Shown: positions 36,801-50,442 of the stretch, one piece after another
Numbering within the stretch: the first letter of the stretch is position 1
Layout: every line of letters begins with the position of its first letter
Assembly (NCBI RefSeq): GCF_902459465.1
Contig: NC_047065.1
Location: 4,398,309-4,462,308, forward strand
From: Asterias rubens
Taxonomy: Eukaryota > Echinodermata > Asteroidea > Forcipulatida > Asteriidae
Direction: 5' to 3'
Length of the DNA stretch: 64,000 nucleotides
Notes under the pieces: generated by a model
Told to the model about the DNA's origin: nothing
The model's database searches: none
What the model saw: only the letters and a program-made list of their open reading frames with translations
Made by a program: the position numbers and the translations under genes

Positions 36801-37104
36801 CAGTGCAATTACATGTACTTTGATTGCCAAACCACTCAGTTTTCAAAACCAATTGATGTGTAATTTGTGAGAGAGTTTTTTCCATGAAAATCTTGTAAGG
36901 TTCGCTTCAACAGTCCTCCCTAGCGTGTAGAAACGTGAAATCTAACTGCATGTGTATGCAGGGTACATACTTAACTGCACTATGGGTTTACAATTGCCAT
37001 GCCTGTACTATCAAAAAGTATTCTTTTTTAACTATATTGTATGATTAAAGATTTGAATGAAAGAGAAAGAAACAAAGCATTATATTTTCTTGTACTTGGT
37101 ACAC

Positions 37105-37110
37105 TTTATT
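37105..37110 (-). terminator. Possible MYLIP poly(A) signal
   Basis: AATAAA on the minus strand, preceded by AT-rich, mostly unique sequence from the MYLIP stop codon. If used, the 3' UTR is about 3.35 kb. Confidence 0.3.
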
Positions 37111-38420
37111 TTTTTACTGACAAAGCTAAAAAACATCTCCTCGAATCAAATTACAAATTTCGTCTCCTTCCAATAAATACATCTTCATTTCGTTCAACTA
37201 AAAGACCACATGACTGATGAATATCAAGTTGTTAATCAAATTAAACGATTAAAGCTAACAGATTAAACTACATTTAACTAAATGTGACCAACTAAAGCAA
37301 TATGACAGCATGTGGATTATTAAAACATTTAAAAAGCTGTCGGGTCTCCAACTAGTCCATATCTGGAACAGCTAGCTGCAGTTAATTATAACTAATCAGA
37401 GCAATACTACAGAGTTTTAAGTGAAACCACATTCATGATAATCACATTCATGATTACTGCAATCCTCTAGATCCAGAATTGAATAATGATTATTATTTGG
37501 ATTAATTACTTATTGGAATGCAATCAGGATGTTGAAATTTAGACCACGTAATTCCTTGTAAGATTTGTTTGTTCGCACAATTGGTACAATCACTCATAAG
37601 CTCTCTGACTTTATCAATGAAACTTGACCACCTTTCAAAAAATATTGTCAAGTTTTGCATTCAATGTCCATTACTTGTTATCGCAATGTAAAATCAATGA
37701 GCTGTACTATGTAATCATGGAATGAGCTCAGTCAATGCAAACATTTTTGGTCATCTAACACAATTTTGTTTTAAAGTAAATATGAACCTAAACAAAAAGA
37801 AGAAAGGACACCTTGAACAAATTCTGAAGCTTACATTTTAACTTAACAAATGAAATACAACTCGCAAGGAAAACTTAATACCCTACTTTATGAAATTATA
37901 GTTTGCAATTGTTTCTGAATTTGTTGAACATAAAACTTGTTAAACCTAAATTTGAACACTAAATTTGAAGAATGTCGACAGAATCTATTCTTTAAAAAAA
38001 TGTTAAAATTCTACAAGGGTTACACAATTTCAAGTTGTATTCAACTAGGTTATTTCATTTCTTTTTGCATTGACAAGTGCTGCATTGATTCGATGAACCA
38101 AAAAAAGGGGTTTCAAGAGAACAGAAAAAATGACTTAAAAAAAGTATGTAAATTTCAAAAAGGAAATCATGTTTTTCCCCTTCACAAATAAAAAGTAGAC
38201 ATTCGTTAGTGTTATCAGTCAGTTATGGAATAATTATTAATTTTGATTGCTTTTTAGGCGAAGCACCTCTGATCATAAATTCAGGTGCATTCATGTCATG
38301 TGGTAATAATTTTCAATAACCCTGACATACCTGTCCTCAAAACATCAAATGGATGATTATGAGAAGTGGCTGTACCTCATGTTTCTACCTGGTTCATTGG
38401 TGAAAATGTGGAATCAAGCA

Positions 38421-38665
38421 GGGCCCAATTTCATAGAGCTGCTTGAGCACAAAATGTTGCTTAAGCAAAAGAAATCCTTGCTTAGTAAAATCAGATTACC
38501 GGCCAATACTCCACTCAATTGTTATGCTAGGTAAACAACAGCTAAATACCAGTCACAAGCAATGTATATGGCATGCAATTTTGGCCAGTAACATGTGTAA
38601 AAAGAGCGAGCAGTTTTCTTCCTTAAGCAAATTTTTTGCTTAAGCAGCTCTATGAAATTGGCCCC
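38421..38665. mobile_element. Family C element in the putative MYLIP 3' UTR
   Basis: GGGCCCAATTTCATAGAGCTGC at the left and GCAGCTCTATGAAATTGGCCCC at the right. Transcribed, it would fold into a hairpin of about 25 bp or more. Confidence 0.8.
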
Positions 38666-39597
38666 AGATTGTGGCACAGACTAGCAGCTTGGAATCACAT
38701 TTTTAAGAATATTTAAGATATACTCGTACCTTACATTTTGGCACATGGAGCAATGAAAAGGGTCGATGTTAAAATGGATTTTGTGTTCTCCAAAGCGTAG
38801 ACACTCTCTTCCCAGATTTCCATGTTACTAAAGCACAATATTTTAGTGCATTCCTCATGAGAAGCTTTCTTCATAGTTTTACACAACATTTTCATTTGGC
38901 AAATTAAGTAATTCAGCAATATTTTGTTGTTTTATGCAACTGGCCCAAGTACCTAACCAGTTTCGCTATGCGATTATTTTTGCAGCTCACAGACAAATCA
39001 CTATTTGGTGATGGAGCCTCTATAAACACACACTCAACATTAAATTAAACTATGGTGACTAAAATATACACAAAGAAGCAAATGCTCTCTCAACTAAAAC
39101 GTTTTCGACGCAATACACTAATCTTAAATAATAACAAAATCCTATTTATGTTTTCTTCAAGTTGTAGAGGTAACATTCTTTGCTCATCTGATTAAGTCTA
39201 TAACATTAAAAGACACGGTAACAAACAACAGATTTCATCTGTGGATAAATATTAACATATTATAAATGAAGTAACATTACAAACACTCAAATCAAAACTC
39301 ACAGTTAATAACAAAATCTTTTCATTTTTTTGGGGGCAATTAAAAATTTGAAAAGATAATAACAAATGACCACACCTCTTTTAAACACCTGGTGCTCGAG
39401 TTGCTGGCACCAAGGACTGAGGGTGGCAGATTAATACTGTGATTTAACATACATTCTCGTTAAGATTTCCCTCCAAGGTGGGCTTGCTAGACAGTGAAAA
39501 AGTGATCATCTGTATCACAATACTAGGACCGTAACAACAATTATGATCAATATTGAATGTTTTGGGGAAATTTTGAATCATTTTTGTCCGGTAAACA

Positions 39598-40004
39598 TAA
39601 GAGGGAAGGTACATGCACGCCACTGGAAGAGATTTGTTTTAAAATATTGGAAAACTTCAATCATGCACACGTATGTAAATGAAAGTGTAATTTAGCATGG
39701 AATAATAGCTTTGTGTATTTTAATTTTTTAGGTTATAGACCCTAATGGTTATCTGCCAATTCAGCAACAGTTGACGTGATGCTCTTTTAACCTTTCAACT
39801 GAACAATAACTTTTATCTGTTTTTCAATGCGAGGGTCAGGGGTTCAAATCCCATCTACTTTACCAGTGGACTCGTGCACAAGCACAGAATGCCCCACTGC
39901 TTATTGGTGGTGTAAGAGTTTTAAGAAGAACAACAAAGCAGTTCAAGTTTCTTTGCATCTTTGAAGATGCTGGCCAAACACTTTAGCATTTTGTACCTTC
40001 CCTT
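39598..40004 (+). mobile_element. Family N element, uninterrupted copy
   Basis: AAGAGGGAAGGTAC at the left and GTACCTTCCCTTGA at the right, about 407 bp. The middle contains a B-box-like GGGGTTCAAATCCC, so part may be tRNA-derived. Its single TTAA at 39787 is the empty site for the insertion at 32308. Confidence 0.7.
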
Positions 40005-40461
40005 GAAAATAAATGTTGAAGAGCATCCATTCTGTATTTGCTATTTTATAAATTAACACAGAATTTGATATTTTCTTATCTTTCTTGAGACCCACCTATA
40101 GCAGCAAGACTACAAAATCGTTCTATAAAGATATTCCAAAAATACAGTATATGAATAATCTGTTAATTTACGACTTTTTCTTATACAATTTAAAAAACAC
40201 TGTATTACTGCAGTTGGAATACACAGATTCCAATCCAATAACTCTTTAAATTTGTGACAGTTACCAAGAACAGACTTTCCCTCGAAAGTGGCTCTTCATT
40301 TAAATTAGAAAGCATATTGCACTCCTAAAGCCAATACCATAATACCATAGTCCTGATAAAATACTCCACTAAGTGTTCTGAAACACAAGCATCATCTGTA
40401 GCCAGTTAAATGTAGCAGTTGTGCACAACACCAATGTTCTGCTGAGTTACGGTTTTCACAC

Positions 40462-43443
40462 TCATATTGGCACGCTTTCTCTGTGTGGTTCTACCGGCAA
40501 GAAGATTCGAAGTCTCTGTTCAATGTCTGCTCGACAGTGAGGACATGCCTCCACCTGTTCCGCGCAGACGCTGCACAACAAATGGCCGCAGGGGAAGAAA
40601 GCTGTATCCAGCGTTGTTGACATACACACCTTGCACGTGAAGCCGTTTGTCAGCGTTTCCAGTTTCTCTTTCAACGACTTTAAGTTACTGTCCTCATCTT
40701 CATCCGACATTGTACACGCACTGTTCTCTTGGTCAGGCAGATCACTGAATGTCACACGCTGCATTTCTGAGCACCCAGCGACATGCAGCTTCCTTTTTGT
40801 ACTGTCATAAACCTCTCTCCATGTCCGCTGGACGTCAAACATGAACTTTTTGCCATACTCGGTGTTCTCAGTGAAGATGGATGCCAGAGTTCCCCTGAAG
40901 TCACGCACACACTCAGCTCGGATCTGTTGCTGCACTGTGTCACAGATAAAGAACTCGTGCTTCTCGGTGACCGCTCGGTACAACGCTTCAGTCACCTCTC
41001 TACTCGGGAGTTTCACAGAGAGTGTCATTGGGCTAACTTCACCATTTGCCTCATGGGGGTATGTTACACTGAAACACTTTCCATTGATTGACTCCTTCAG
41101 GATCAGGTCAAGTCCAATTCTGATAACAAAAAGAGGAAAGTACATCAAAGACTTGTGAAATAAAGCAGGTTTTAAAACTTGTGTTAGAATCTTTACAACT
41201 CTGACACAAAGACAATCAACCAAGTTTGAAAACCGTCTTATTACCAGATCACAGTTAAAGGAGACACTGCAAATAATAAGAAGCTCATGATTCTGCCAGG
41301 GGGCCTTCCATCAGGATTTCTAAATGCAACCAATGTTTTTCCTGACAACAAAGCGCAACAAAAGTCTCCTGGCACAAACCCCATTTTTTTTCAAATAACA
41401 ACAAAAGCCCATACAATAGATGGAAATTTGCAAAAGCCCATGTTACGCTTCACTGATATTTTCCACATGAGTTCATAACAGAAAAGCTTAGAGCTACACT
41501 TAGGTATGTTCAGTACATTTAAATACCAAACAACAAAAATGCCACAATCTGTCAAGGGACCCCCTACTACATGATGTATATGTCAAGGCTACAGTCCATT
41601 TAAAAACTTTTTATAAAAATCTTATAGTGACAATCTTTCAGAGTTTTCTCATCAGCATAAGTTTATTTTTTATGTTCTAAAGCAGAGAGTTTAATCTCAA
41701 TCAACAGTGTGTACCATATTCTATGACATTAGTTAATAAACTTCCATGAGAATAACTCTGAATTACAAAGCATCAATCACTTTCCAAACTGTAATTGGGA
41801 AGCGACTTTTGCATTCAAGTAAGCTTGGTATTCAAAATCAAATGGGTTTTAATATTCAACTGGTTTTATTGCCTTCTAACAAACAATTAAATGGCTACAT
41901 CAATCTCTCACTCACCTCTGTAAGCACTCTACTTTAGGTTCATCAGAATAGAGATGTATGCCCTGGGGCCCAACACCAAAGAGAACACTGCCTTGACTGG
42001 TGTCCCTTGCATGATACAGCTCCATACCGTAGCTGTCCAACAACGATGCCTCCTGCAGAAACTTATTCTCTGCCTGAGATGGTTTCATACCTCGTAAGCG
42101 TACGTGCTCTGCCATGACTTGGGTGATGAACTCATCACTGCAGATCCTGCGTGGCAGACATGTGTAATGAGGGGTCTCCGGTCTGTAGTTGCCCTGCTCG
42201 GCCTGGGCAAGGAGGGCGGCGAGATGGGCAATTTCCTTCACGGAGGCCAAGAGTTTACCATTGATGAGGTCCAGTTTTACATCTTGGAAAAACAGCCGTC
42301 TGAGGAAAGAACACAAAAATAGACAATGGGCTTAGCAAACACACATACATTTCATTCAATTTGTTTTCTTTCTATTGGTTTACTTTATTTACAATTTAAC
42401 TCAAACACCTGAATCAGGTTTCTGATTTGCTGGATAAACACAATTTTAGCTGTGAATAGTAGGCTTAATGCAGCAATGGATACTTTTGTTTTAAGACAAT
42501 TTAAATTACAATTTCAACAATCCGATTTAAAGTAAAATCTGCCATTAACATTAATTTGATTGCTGTAATATAAAGTTAAAACAAAATACAACACCAATAG
42601 GTTCTATCCTGAATGAACATCTGACCCTCTTAGTTAATGAGGAGCATAGATGCATAAATGGTCATGTATCCACACGTACACACTGTACATGTACACAGTA
42701 AGCCCAAGAGGTCATTCAGGCAAAAACTTAACTTGATTAATATTCATGTTTTATCAACGGCTGCCCATGAAACAGAGGCCACGTTGACCATGGCCTCTGT
42801 TGCCCCAGGTTAATGGCCTTGTCCTCTCAAAGGTGAAACACAAAAAATGCCTCTTGCTGATGTCATAAAAAAACACCTTGAATACTCATTACGCATTCAA
42901 TAACATTTTCCTCAGTGTTACAATAGGCAATTGTATAGCTGTGCTTTCACTCAATGACAAACAAATCTTACTAGCTGTAACACTGAATGGAAGATTCATT
43001 TTTAATTAAACCACACACTGTACACAGCCACGCAACACAAACCCCATTGTCCATTGTATTCTGATTAAGCTTCCAAGCATCACATGTGGTTTGATTGATT
43101 AACCAGAAATGCAGCCAATAGCCATGAAACTGATCATTGCAAGTGAATATTAATTACCATTGCAGTAATTCCCATGCAGAGCAACTGTGCAATTTATTTT
43201 TGAGTGATCTTCAAGTAGAGCTAAGATAATCCATTCTTTCAAAAACTTGCCAGATGAAGGATCATCTATCAAACAACGCAATTAACCTAAAATAAACCAA
43301 GTGCATTCCTTAATCCTCTTAAAATGTCATCTTGATTCAAGAATCAAGTCCCACCTCCAACAACCTGAAAATCATTTCTGTTTGCCCTGCTGATAATCTT
43401 TAAGAAACAAAAACTTAAACAGCTACATAGTAAGCTCTCTCAA

Positions 43444-43474
<31 letters not shown>

Positions 43475-46400
43475 ACACATTTGAATTATTACAGATTTCA
43501 ATAAGAAACTGATTCTCAAAATGTTGAGCAATCGTGATTTTGTGCCGTAGAAACACTCAACAGAAACACAGCATTTGGGTTCATCTATAATTAATTACAA
43601 ACACACCCGGTTGACAATAGTATATTCAAGGCAAATTGAACCTCAAAATCAAATCAAGTTTTCATGTCCTTTTACTCCATCAGCATTCACTTAAATCAGT
43701 TATCTAGAGCAATGCATGAACTCGCATACCTAACCCTTTGCAATAATACCACCGCCCTGGTTATGCTCTGTTGTCTGCCATTATATGCAAAAAGTCCCAT
43801 CATTCTTCGGAGAACTGTTTAGCATTGAATACCTAGTAGTCTCGTGACCAACCAAATGCACACTACACATATGGATTGTGCTGTCCAATACATGTAGTGT
43901 ACAGTGGTGTACAAGCTACTTGTGTACACACAGATGTGTTCACGCATCATCACCAGCCCCATTTGAGTGTGTACTGATAATTTACATGTCAAAGGGGGTT
44001 CAGCATCTCTATATATGTCCTCATTAAATACGTGCACCTAGTTGAAATGAAATAACTTCAAGCGAAGAATGCAAGTTTTCCTTCCTCTATGGTTGATGTA
44101 GAGATGAAATTATGTATTCCAAAAAATGTTAAGTTTAAAAACACATTTAACAAGGGTGGAAGTGATGACATATTTTTGAAAACACAATCAGGATCCTGTA
44201 AAGGAATTGATTTCATGTCTTATAACCACTAACTTACAACACCCCAAGTGAAGTCCTTATATAGGATTATTTCCTAAACCTAAAAGTATAGAAGACGCAA
44301 CTCAAGTGATACACACCATACTTGATTTTAGTACCATGAGATTGTCAGCAGCTGCTCTTCAAAAGTTTGTTAACCTTAATGGGCCAGGCAGTTGAGTTTG
44401 CACAAAGTGCTTGTCAAACAAACCTCAGTTCTGTGTTCAAACATATTGAAGGTCGAGGGGGGGAACCATTGACAGCTTTCCAAACTTCGCACAAATTTTT
44501 TAACTTGTCAACAAAATCTTTTTCTACTAAATACAATAAACTGGAATTTGCAAGCATTTTTGTAATATTCTTTTTATGTCCATAGTAATTAACACAAAGA
44601 TATAACCAAACTTCTGTGATTTCGCAATCAGTATGGCATGTAATAGGGGATGCACCGGCTTGTATGAGATCATTGCAAAATGTGCAATACAGGTGTGTTA
44701 AGATTATAAATAGAGAAGATGCACATTCCAGTCATATACAAGCATTAAATAACAGTGCAAAACTAATGCATCTAAACTCATATCAAATTTGTTTTGTTTA
44801 ACTGATCTTTAGGAAAGGAAAAAGAGTGCAGAGGAGGGCACTCACTCCTTTGAAATGCTCGGATAAAAATCTGGAATTCTCCTTCACATACATACAATTG
44901 AAAAAACTAATAAAAAACATAAATGTAACATTAATACTGACATTGTTTGTTTTATAAAATCACTTCCTTAAATATTTTGGCAAATTATATCCAATTAATT
45001 CCCATTGATGTTTTATATAACTTCCTTTTTAAGAGGAAATTAGGTTCCATGTCTAGATAAACATATTATGAGTGGATGTTCAAGAAAACACTAATTATCC
45101 AGTTACAGGACTGCATGCGGCTGGTGCATGCAGGTCACATGATTGGGACACACACGAGTTATCATGTTTTGATCATGGTTACTGTTGAATGAATAAATTC
45201 ACCATGGCGGTAACGTACACAGTAAGTGTGAAAACAGATATTATCTAAGAAACTTTGATTGAGAGATTGTCTTTGGCTTTTCTTTCTTTCCTTACATAAC
45301 AGCGCCTCGAGAAAAACACCTAATGTTAAAAAACTTCCTCAAATAAAAGCAAGACGTTCACGAGTGCCTCTCAGGTTTATTTGAACATATTCTCACCTTG
45401 TAACTTCTTGTAGAACTAAATGAGGCTGAACATGAAACTTGACGCGTAACTGCAGCCTCAGTGGTGAAGGTCCAGTGACCTGTGAGTTGATGGGGTTTCG
45501 AAGATTGAGCCACATTGGATCACCGCCATTTTTCCTTGTAAACTGCAGCCCAAAGTAATCACTTTCTATAGTTCCCAGTTTTTGGCACACCTGTGGTCAA
45601 AAGAAGAAAAAAATAATCAAACTACTGTCATCTTACTTTAAATGAACTTAATAAACAACAGAACAGGGTTTGAAATACACACAAGATGGAACAAAGGCCA
45701 ACGTAGATTAAAATAGTAAAACCCAAACAACAATGAAGTCCTATGGTTTATAAATCTAAACACAAACCGTAATTTGGACTTGCATCTTCTTTAGCTTGTC
45801 AATTACAAACTTCCTATTAAACTTTAAACAAAGGGATATATTACACTCTTTAAAAAAAAACTTCTGTTCCATTTGTGATTTTTTTTTTCTCTGCTAAGCC
45901 CTGGCTGAACAATCATCACATGGCTATTTCTATCTGCCATTGATTACCTGAACTGAAGCAATTGTATCACAAAAGTTCATGTTTTTAGTGTCTAGCTTGC
46001 AGGAAAATCTCACAATAAGGTTTAGCAGGAGAATTATTACAAAAGATAACTTTCAGACAAAGTGTGATTCATTAAAACAATCAGTCAGTTTCAAACACTT
46101 GTTATTTTTATTTTATTTGGTACAATGTTGTAAATTGTTGCTGCAGTAAACTGAAATTTTTGTAAGATTATAACGTACTAAAGACCTACATCATTATTAA
46201 TAGAAAGAAATTTTTCATAATTAAACTAAATGGGTTGCTGTTTACAAAAACAATGAACGTTTCTAAATTTAATTAGATTGGAAAGCACAATCCAAATGCC
46301 TCTTTTCCACAGATGCTTCTTTTCCACAGATGCTTCACATTAAATACTTTTAGTTTTATTATATCGAAGAATCAGTACTCATGATGCCTCACTCATTGAA

Positions 46401-46813
46401 AACGCAAGGGGTTACTATTATTAAATATGTATAACAAAAAGTATTTTTTTATTAAGATTTATAAATTAAAATAATAACTGCAAGTGCAACTGAACTGAAC
46501 AAATGACAGTAAATATTTTGTACAGTTGCTCGCAATATAAACGATGATGACTGATTCAGTGATTGTGTGAACAAAAACAAGGCAATATCTGGGATGGGAA
46601 ATAAAACAAATAGACCAAAAACAGAGAAAACTTTACATGAAATTGAATACAAATCTGAAAATAGCACATTGATTGTTTCAAAAGGAAATCAGCTGGCAAT
46701 AATTAATATAAAGAACTTCTGCTTACCTTGTCGAGGCATTCTTGCCCAAGCGATTTCGGAGATAGTTCAATCTCACAAATGTTCTGATCGGGTTTAGTCA
46801 CGAGAATAAACAT
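40462..46813 (-). CDS. MYLIP: MYLIP (IDOL-type) FERM-domain RING E3 ubiquitin ligase, complete
   Basis: Four exons in phase: 46813-46727, 45590-45397, 42299-41916, 41119-40462 (stop TAG or equivalent at 40462-40464); 440 aa against about 445 in human. The N-terminus [17 protein letters not shown] begins the FERM F1 lobe; DYFGLQF...WLNLRN and [11 protein letters not shown] are F1/F2 landmarks; [14 protein letters not shown] is F2; [11 protein letters not shown] is F3. The RING (C3HC4) uses C384, C387, C399, H401, C404, C407, C414 and C417. Human MYLIP ubiquitinates lipoprotein receptors and myosin regulatory light chain at the membrane; this protein keeps the FERM and RING needed but substrate identity here is inference. 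The F3-to-RING region is a single exon (40462-41119). Confidence 0.96.
43444..43480. repeat. C17 tract followed by (AC)10 microsatellite
   Basis: A pure C run leads directly into ACACAC repeats. MYLIP intron 2. Confidence 0.9.
44335..44758 (+). repeat. Family M dispersed repeat, copy 2
   Basis: Matches 32826-33248 along its length (CATGAGATTGTCAGCAGCTG ... CATATACAAGCATTAAA), opposite to the direction of MYLIP transcription. In MYLIP intron 2. Confidence 0.75.
45591..46726. other. MYLIP intron 1
   Basis: AT-rich with no recognised element; a short direct repeat CTTTTCCACAGATGCTTC lies at 46302-46333. Confidence 0.5.
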
Positions 46814-48145
46814 CTTAACAACTCGACTTGCTTGCCTAAAATGTTGTAAATGCTAGCTTCTTCTCAGATCAATCCGACCATTTTCACAGTAATTTCCAAC
46901 TTCTTGCGAAATCCACACAATGGATTGGCAAATACGTGCTGTGACATGTACAAACTGCGCTAATGCAGGGCAAAGCTAGCGCAGCATCCAGCTTTCGATT
47001 TAACTCTGGGGTGTACTATCAGTAAAATAGGGTGCTATATAGTTTAACAAATTCATTGTATTTTATTTTTTATAGCTTATGTTGAATATGTTAATTTTAA
47101 ATTTTATGAAATCAATACTTTGATTTATGGTAGTAAATTTTTAACCATTATTTGTTCTAAATATGATAAATTATGCCTAAATTTAGGATTTATTCTTCAC
47201 TAAACAACTAAACACCCCTAATTTAAAAATGGTGTAATCTTTTTACTTTTCTTGACAAACAACCTGGATCATGCATGTGCTGCGTGAAAAAAATCACCAC
47301 GAGCCAATCAATCCACCCGGTGACAAGGGGCTAAATACTCTGCCCAATCAAAAAGGGGAATCCCTCCAGCTGGCGTAATACGTCATACCTGTTTACCGCA
47401 GGAAAACCCCTGCACGACGACGGCTCGAGCTTTTTTGCAGGCCGACTCCTGCTGGGTTTCCAGGGGCCAGGTCACGATTGCTTAATCGAATCAATCGAAT
47501 CATTGTTTATCTTCGCTAATTTTATTATTTTGCGAACTCAAGAATGATATAACGGTTTACAGTTACGGGTAATTAATGTTTAAACATAAACTCTCCTCCC
47601 TCAAAACCTTGCGAAATTGAAAACTTGCGGTTTGAAACTGCAAGTAAGATACACATTGTATGCAAATGACCCAATGTCAAGGTGACGGTTCGTGCATCAT
47701 CATGCATTATGCATTATGCATCATGTTTCTGGCACGTAGACTTGCTCTGTGTGTTCGTAGTAGTATGTGGGCGTAATGTGCATTTTTTTCTGTATTGTTT
47801 GTAGTAAAATGGGCAGGCACGTTGAAAGGCTAAGGTCAGCGGTTAGGTTTTTTTGTTTTGTTGATGCCATCTCTACAGGAAATCACATTCCTGTGTCGTG
47901 AGTGAGACATTCGAGTATCATTTTCAAATCTCCCACGCGGACTTCCCCCGGCCTATGCTGGGCGCACTATTGGTTTAAACAACCGGCTAGCCCAATTATA
48001 AATATTTTAATTCTACAATATTAAAAAAAAAAAATTGTTTTTCTTTATGCAATTAATAATTGGCTATCTATGACTTGTTCACAAAAAAATGTGTTTTTCT
48101 TTCTCTGTAGGGAAATTGGGCAAGTGTCTCTAAAGAAATTCCCTG

Positions 48146-48165
48146 CCCCCCCCCCCCCCCCCCCC
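48146..48165. repeat. C20 homopolymer
   Basis: The longest C run in the window; see also 1348, 11545, 14443, 18703, 34479, 34872, 34922, 35759, 43444, 56287, 59165 and 63583. Confidence 0.95.
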
Positions 48166-48849
48166 TTTCCTGTCCTTACTCTATGCTAGCATTGCCCATC
48201 TTTTTGCAGGGATAACTTCTTACTGAAACAATTAAAAGAAACGTACGTTTGTGTACCCCCTCCCACCTTTCCCCTCCCTCCCAAAACTATGAGTATGGCA
48301 ATAAAAAAACTACCGTATAAATTATTCCTAGTGGTTGGATCACATGGATACCTAGGGGGCTGGCGGCCTTACACTTTCGTATTATACTCACTGTAAGAGA
48401 AAGAGAATGGATACCTAGCACTAATTTCGATTGTCAACTGAGAATAGAGTAGATGCTTCACTTGAGTAGTATAAAGGTTTCACTTTGAAGTGATGGGTTC
48501 ATGGCCATCTTTGTGTGTAATGACAGAGAAAACAGATACGGTTGTTCCCCTCCTCATGGCAGTTGCTAATTATAACTAGGCTACCTAACCGCAAGCCAAC
48601 TGAGAATGTTGACAGGCTTTTTGAAGTGATGGTTCACGGACAAACTTTTTTCAAAAAAAGTGTAATTTTAAAAAACGTTACTGTCTGAAACTTTTCTCAC
48701 ATACTGTGTTCCAAATAAAAAGTAATTGTTCATGCGCGTGGACTATAATGTTATACCGCCTGCATGAAATGCATCCGCAGGTTAGTTTTACTCACATTCG
48801 CAATTGAAGAAAACTAATCGTATAGGATTTTAGGCATGGTGATTTATCA

Positions 48850-48985
48850 ATGTACATTGGTTTGCGGTAACACCATGTGTGTATCTACCTATACTGCCGC
48901 CCCGGAGTAGATAATCGGAAGTTCACGAGACTTCTCAGTACGGTTCTGAACTGTCCTGCTTTTCAACCAGGGCGGATGGTATAGA
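48850..48985 (-). repeat. Family O fragment
   Basis: TTTGCGGTAACACCATGTGTG...GGAGTAGATAATCGGAAG...CAGGGCGGATGGTATAGAAAATAGAC matches 24460-24640 reversed. The end with the hammerhead-like motif is missing. Confidence 0.6.
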
Positions 48986-49135
48986 AAATAGACGGGGGAG
49001 GGGGGCATGGTGTGGGTAGGGCACGCTAAACCAATCAGAGTCTTAGAGAGGGGGCGTGGGTAGCCACTCAACCAATCACGAGTCTTGGAGACGGGTTGGG
49101 CGTGGCCGGGGACATAAGCACTCCCCGCGCACTTA

Positions 49136-49697
49136 GAGGCAGTGGACACTCTTAGTAATTACTCAAATAATTATTAGCATAAAACATTTCATGGTAACGA
49201 GTAATGGGGAGAGTTTGATAGTATAAAACATTGTGAGAAAGTAATGTAGTTTTCAAGAAAGAAGTAATTTTCCACATTTCTTTCATAGTTATCTCACAAC
49301 TCCGACGATCAAACAATCGAGCTCAAATTTTCACAGGTTTGTTATTTCATGCGTATGAATTTTTTATGTTGAGATACACCAAGTGAAAAGACTGATCTTT
49401 GACAATTTATCAACATATTATATGCATAAAATAACAAACCTGTGAGAATTTGAGCTCAATTTTATTGGTCGTCGAATTTGCGACATAATAACGAAAGATA
49501 ATAACGTTGTGTGCGTTTAGATGGTTGATTTCGAGACCTCAAATTCTAAAATCGTAGGTCTCGAAATCAAATTCGTGGACAATTACTTCTTTTTCGATAT
49601 GACTTCAGAGTAGGAAGCCGTTTCTTAAAATGTTTTATACTGTCAACCTTTCCCCATTACTCGTCACCAAGTGAGGTTTTATTTTGAGTAATTACCA
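49136..49697. mobile_element. Two family A copies fused head to head (560-bp imperfect palindrome)
   Basis: 49136-49404 is a forward copy from AGGCAGTGGACACTCT to CTTTGACAATT; at once a reverse copy starts (TATCAACATATTATATGCATAAAATAAC) and runs to TTTGAGTAATTACCAAG at 49697. The outer right TIR is lost. Transcribed or extruded it would form a very long hairpin. It lies between the MYLIP and GCSH promoters. Confidence 0.8.
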
Positions 49698-50028
49698 AGT
49701 CCATAATCATAAGTTCAGCAAACTTTCACTAATGATGTCTCATTGAAGATAGATAGTGAGGAATGTGTTCCGTCTAAATGGTTTGTGGGTTCTTTTGACA
49801 CACAACTCGGAATAATTATAGGCCTTCGATTCTAAACTGGTATAATTATCTGTGACAGATACAATAATTAGTGAAATAGCATGTATCCATTGCAGAGCGG
49901 ATCACAATTAATGTATTCCGTTTTTTTTTGTTTTTTTTGCGGTGCACGATAATCTGAAAAGCTAACTTATCTGATTACGGAGAAAGCCAGTCGAAACACA
50001 AACAGCTAGCCTAGCAACCGCGGAAACT

Positions 50029-50442
50029 ATGCCCAATTATGTTGTGTGTGCATCATACCATTTTGGCTAGTAAAATTGAGCTTATTAGATCTTATGTCAC
50101 AGACAATCTAATGTTCTTTCAGTCTGAGTGATTTTTAGGGAATTATTTCTTTCAAGAATTGAGGGCGCCCTGCTCAAACAGTGGTCAGAAAACAAACACA
50201 CACAAACTGAACTATACATGATTTGATTTAAATGTATGCCCAATTATGTTGTGTGTGCATCATACCATTTTTGGCTAGTAAAATTGAGCTTATTAGATCT
50301 TATGTCACAGACAATCTAATGTTCTTTCAGTCTGAGTGATTTTTAGGGAATTATTTCTTTCAAGAATTGAGGGCGCCCTGCTCAAACAGTGGTCAGAAAA
50401 CAAACGCACACAAACTGAAGTATACATGATTTGATTTAATGT
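50029..50442. repeat. 207-bp tandem duplication in the GCSH 5' flank
   Basis: The block beginning TATGCCCAATTATGTTGTGTG recurs at offset 207 with only a few differences (for example CACACACACAAACTG vs CGCACACAAACTG). The second unit ends about 112 bp before the GCSH start codon, so it probably overlaps the promoter. Confidence 0.9.

Larger units (their letters stand above)
37111..40461 (-). other. Probable long MYLIP 3' UTR
   Basis: AT-rich sequence without coding features, containing two inverted-repeat elements (38421-38665 and 39598-40004). The extent is inferred from the lack of an earlier strong poly(A) context. Several minus-strand AATAAA or ATTAAA hexamers also occur within it, so shorter ends are possible. 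Confidence 0.35.
42300..45396. other. MYLIP intron 2
   Basis: No exon seen. Contains C17 followed by (AC)n at 43444-43480, family M copy 2 at 44335-44758, and otherwise AT-rich unassigned sequence. Confidence 0.5.
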
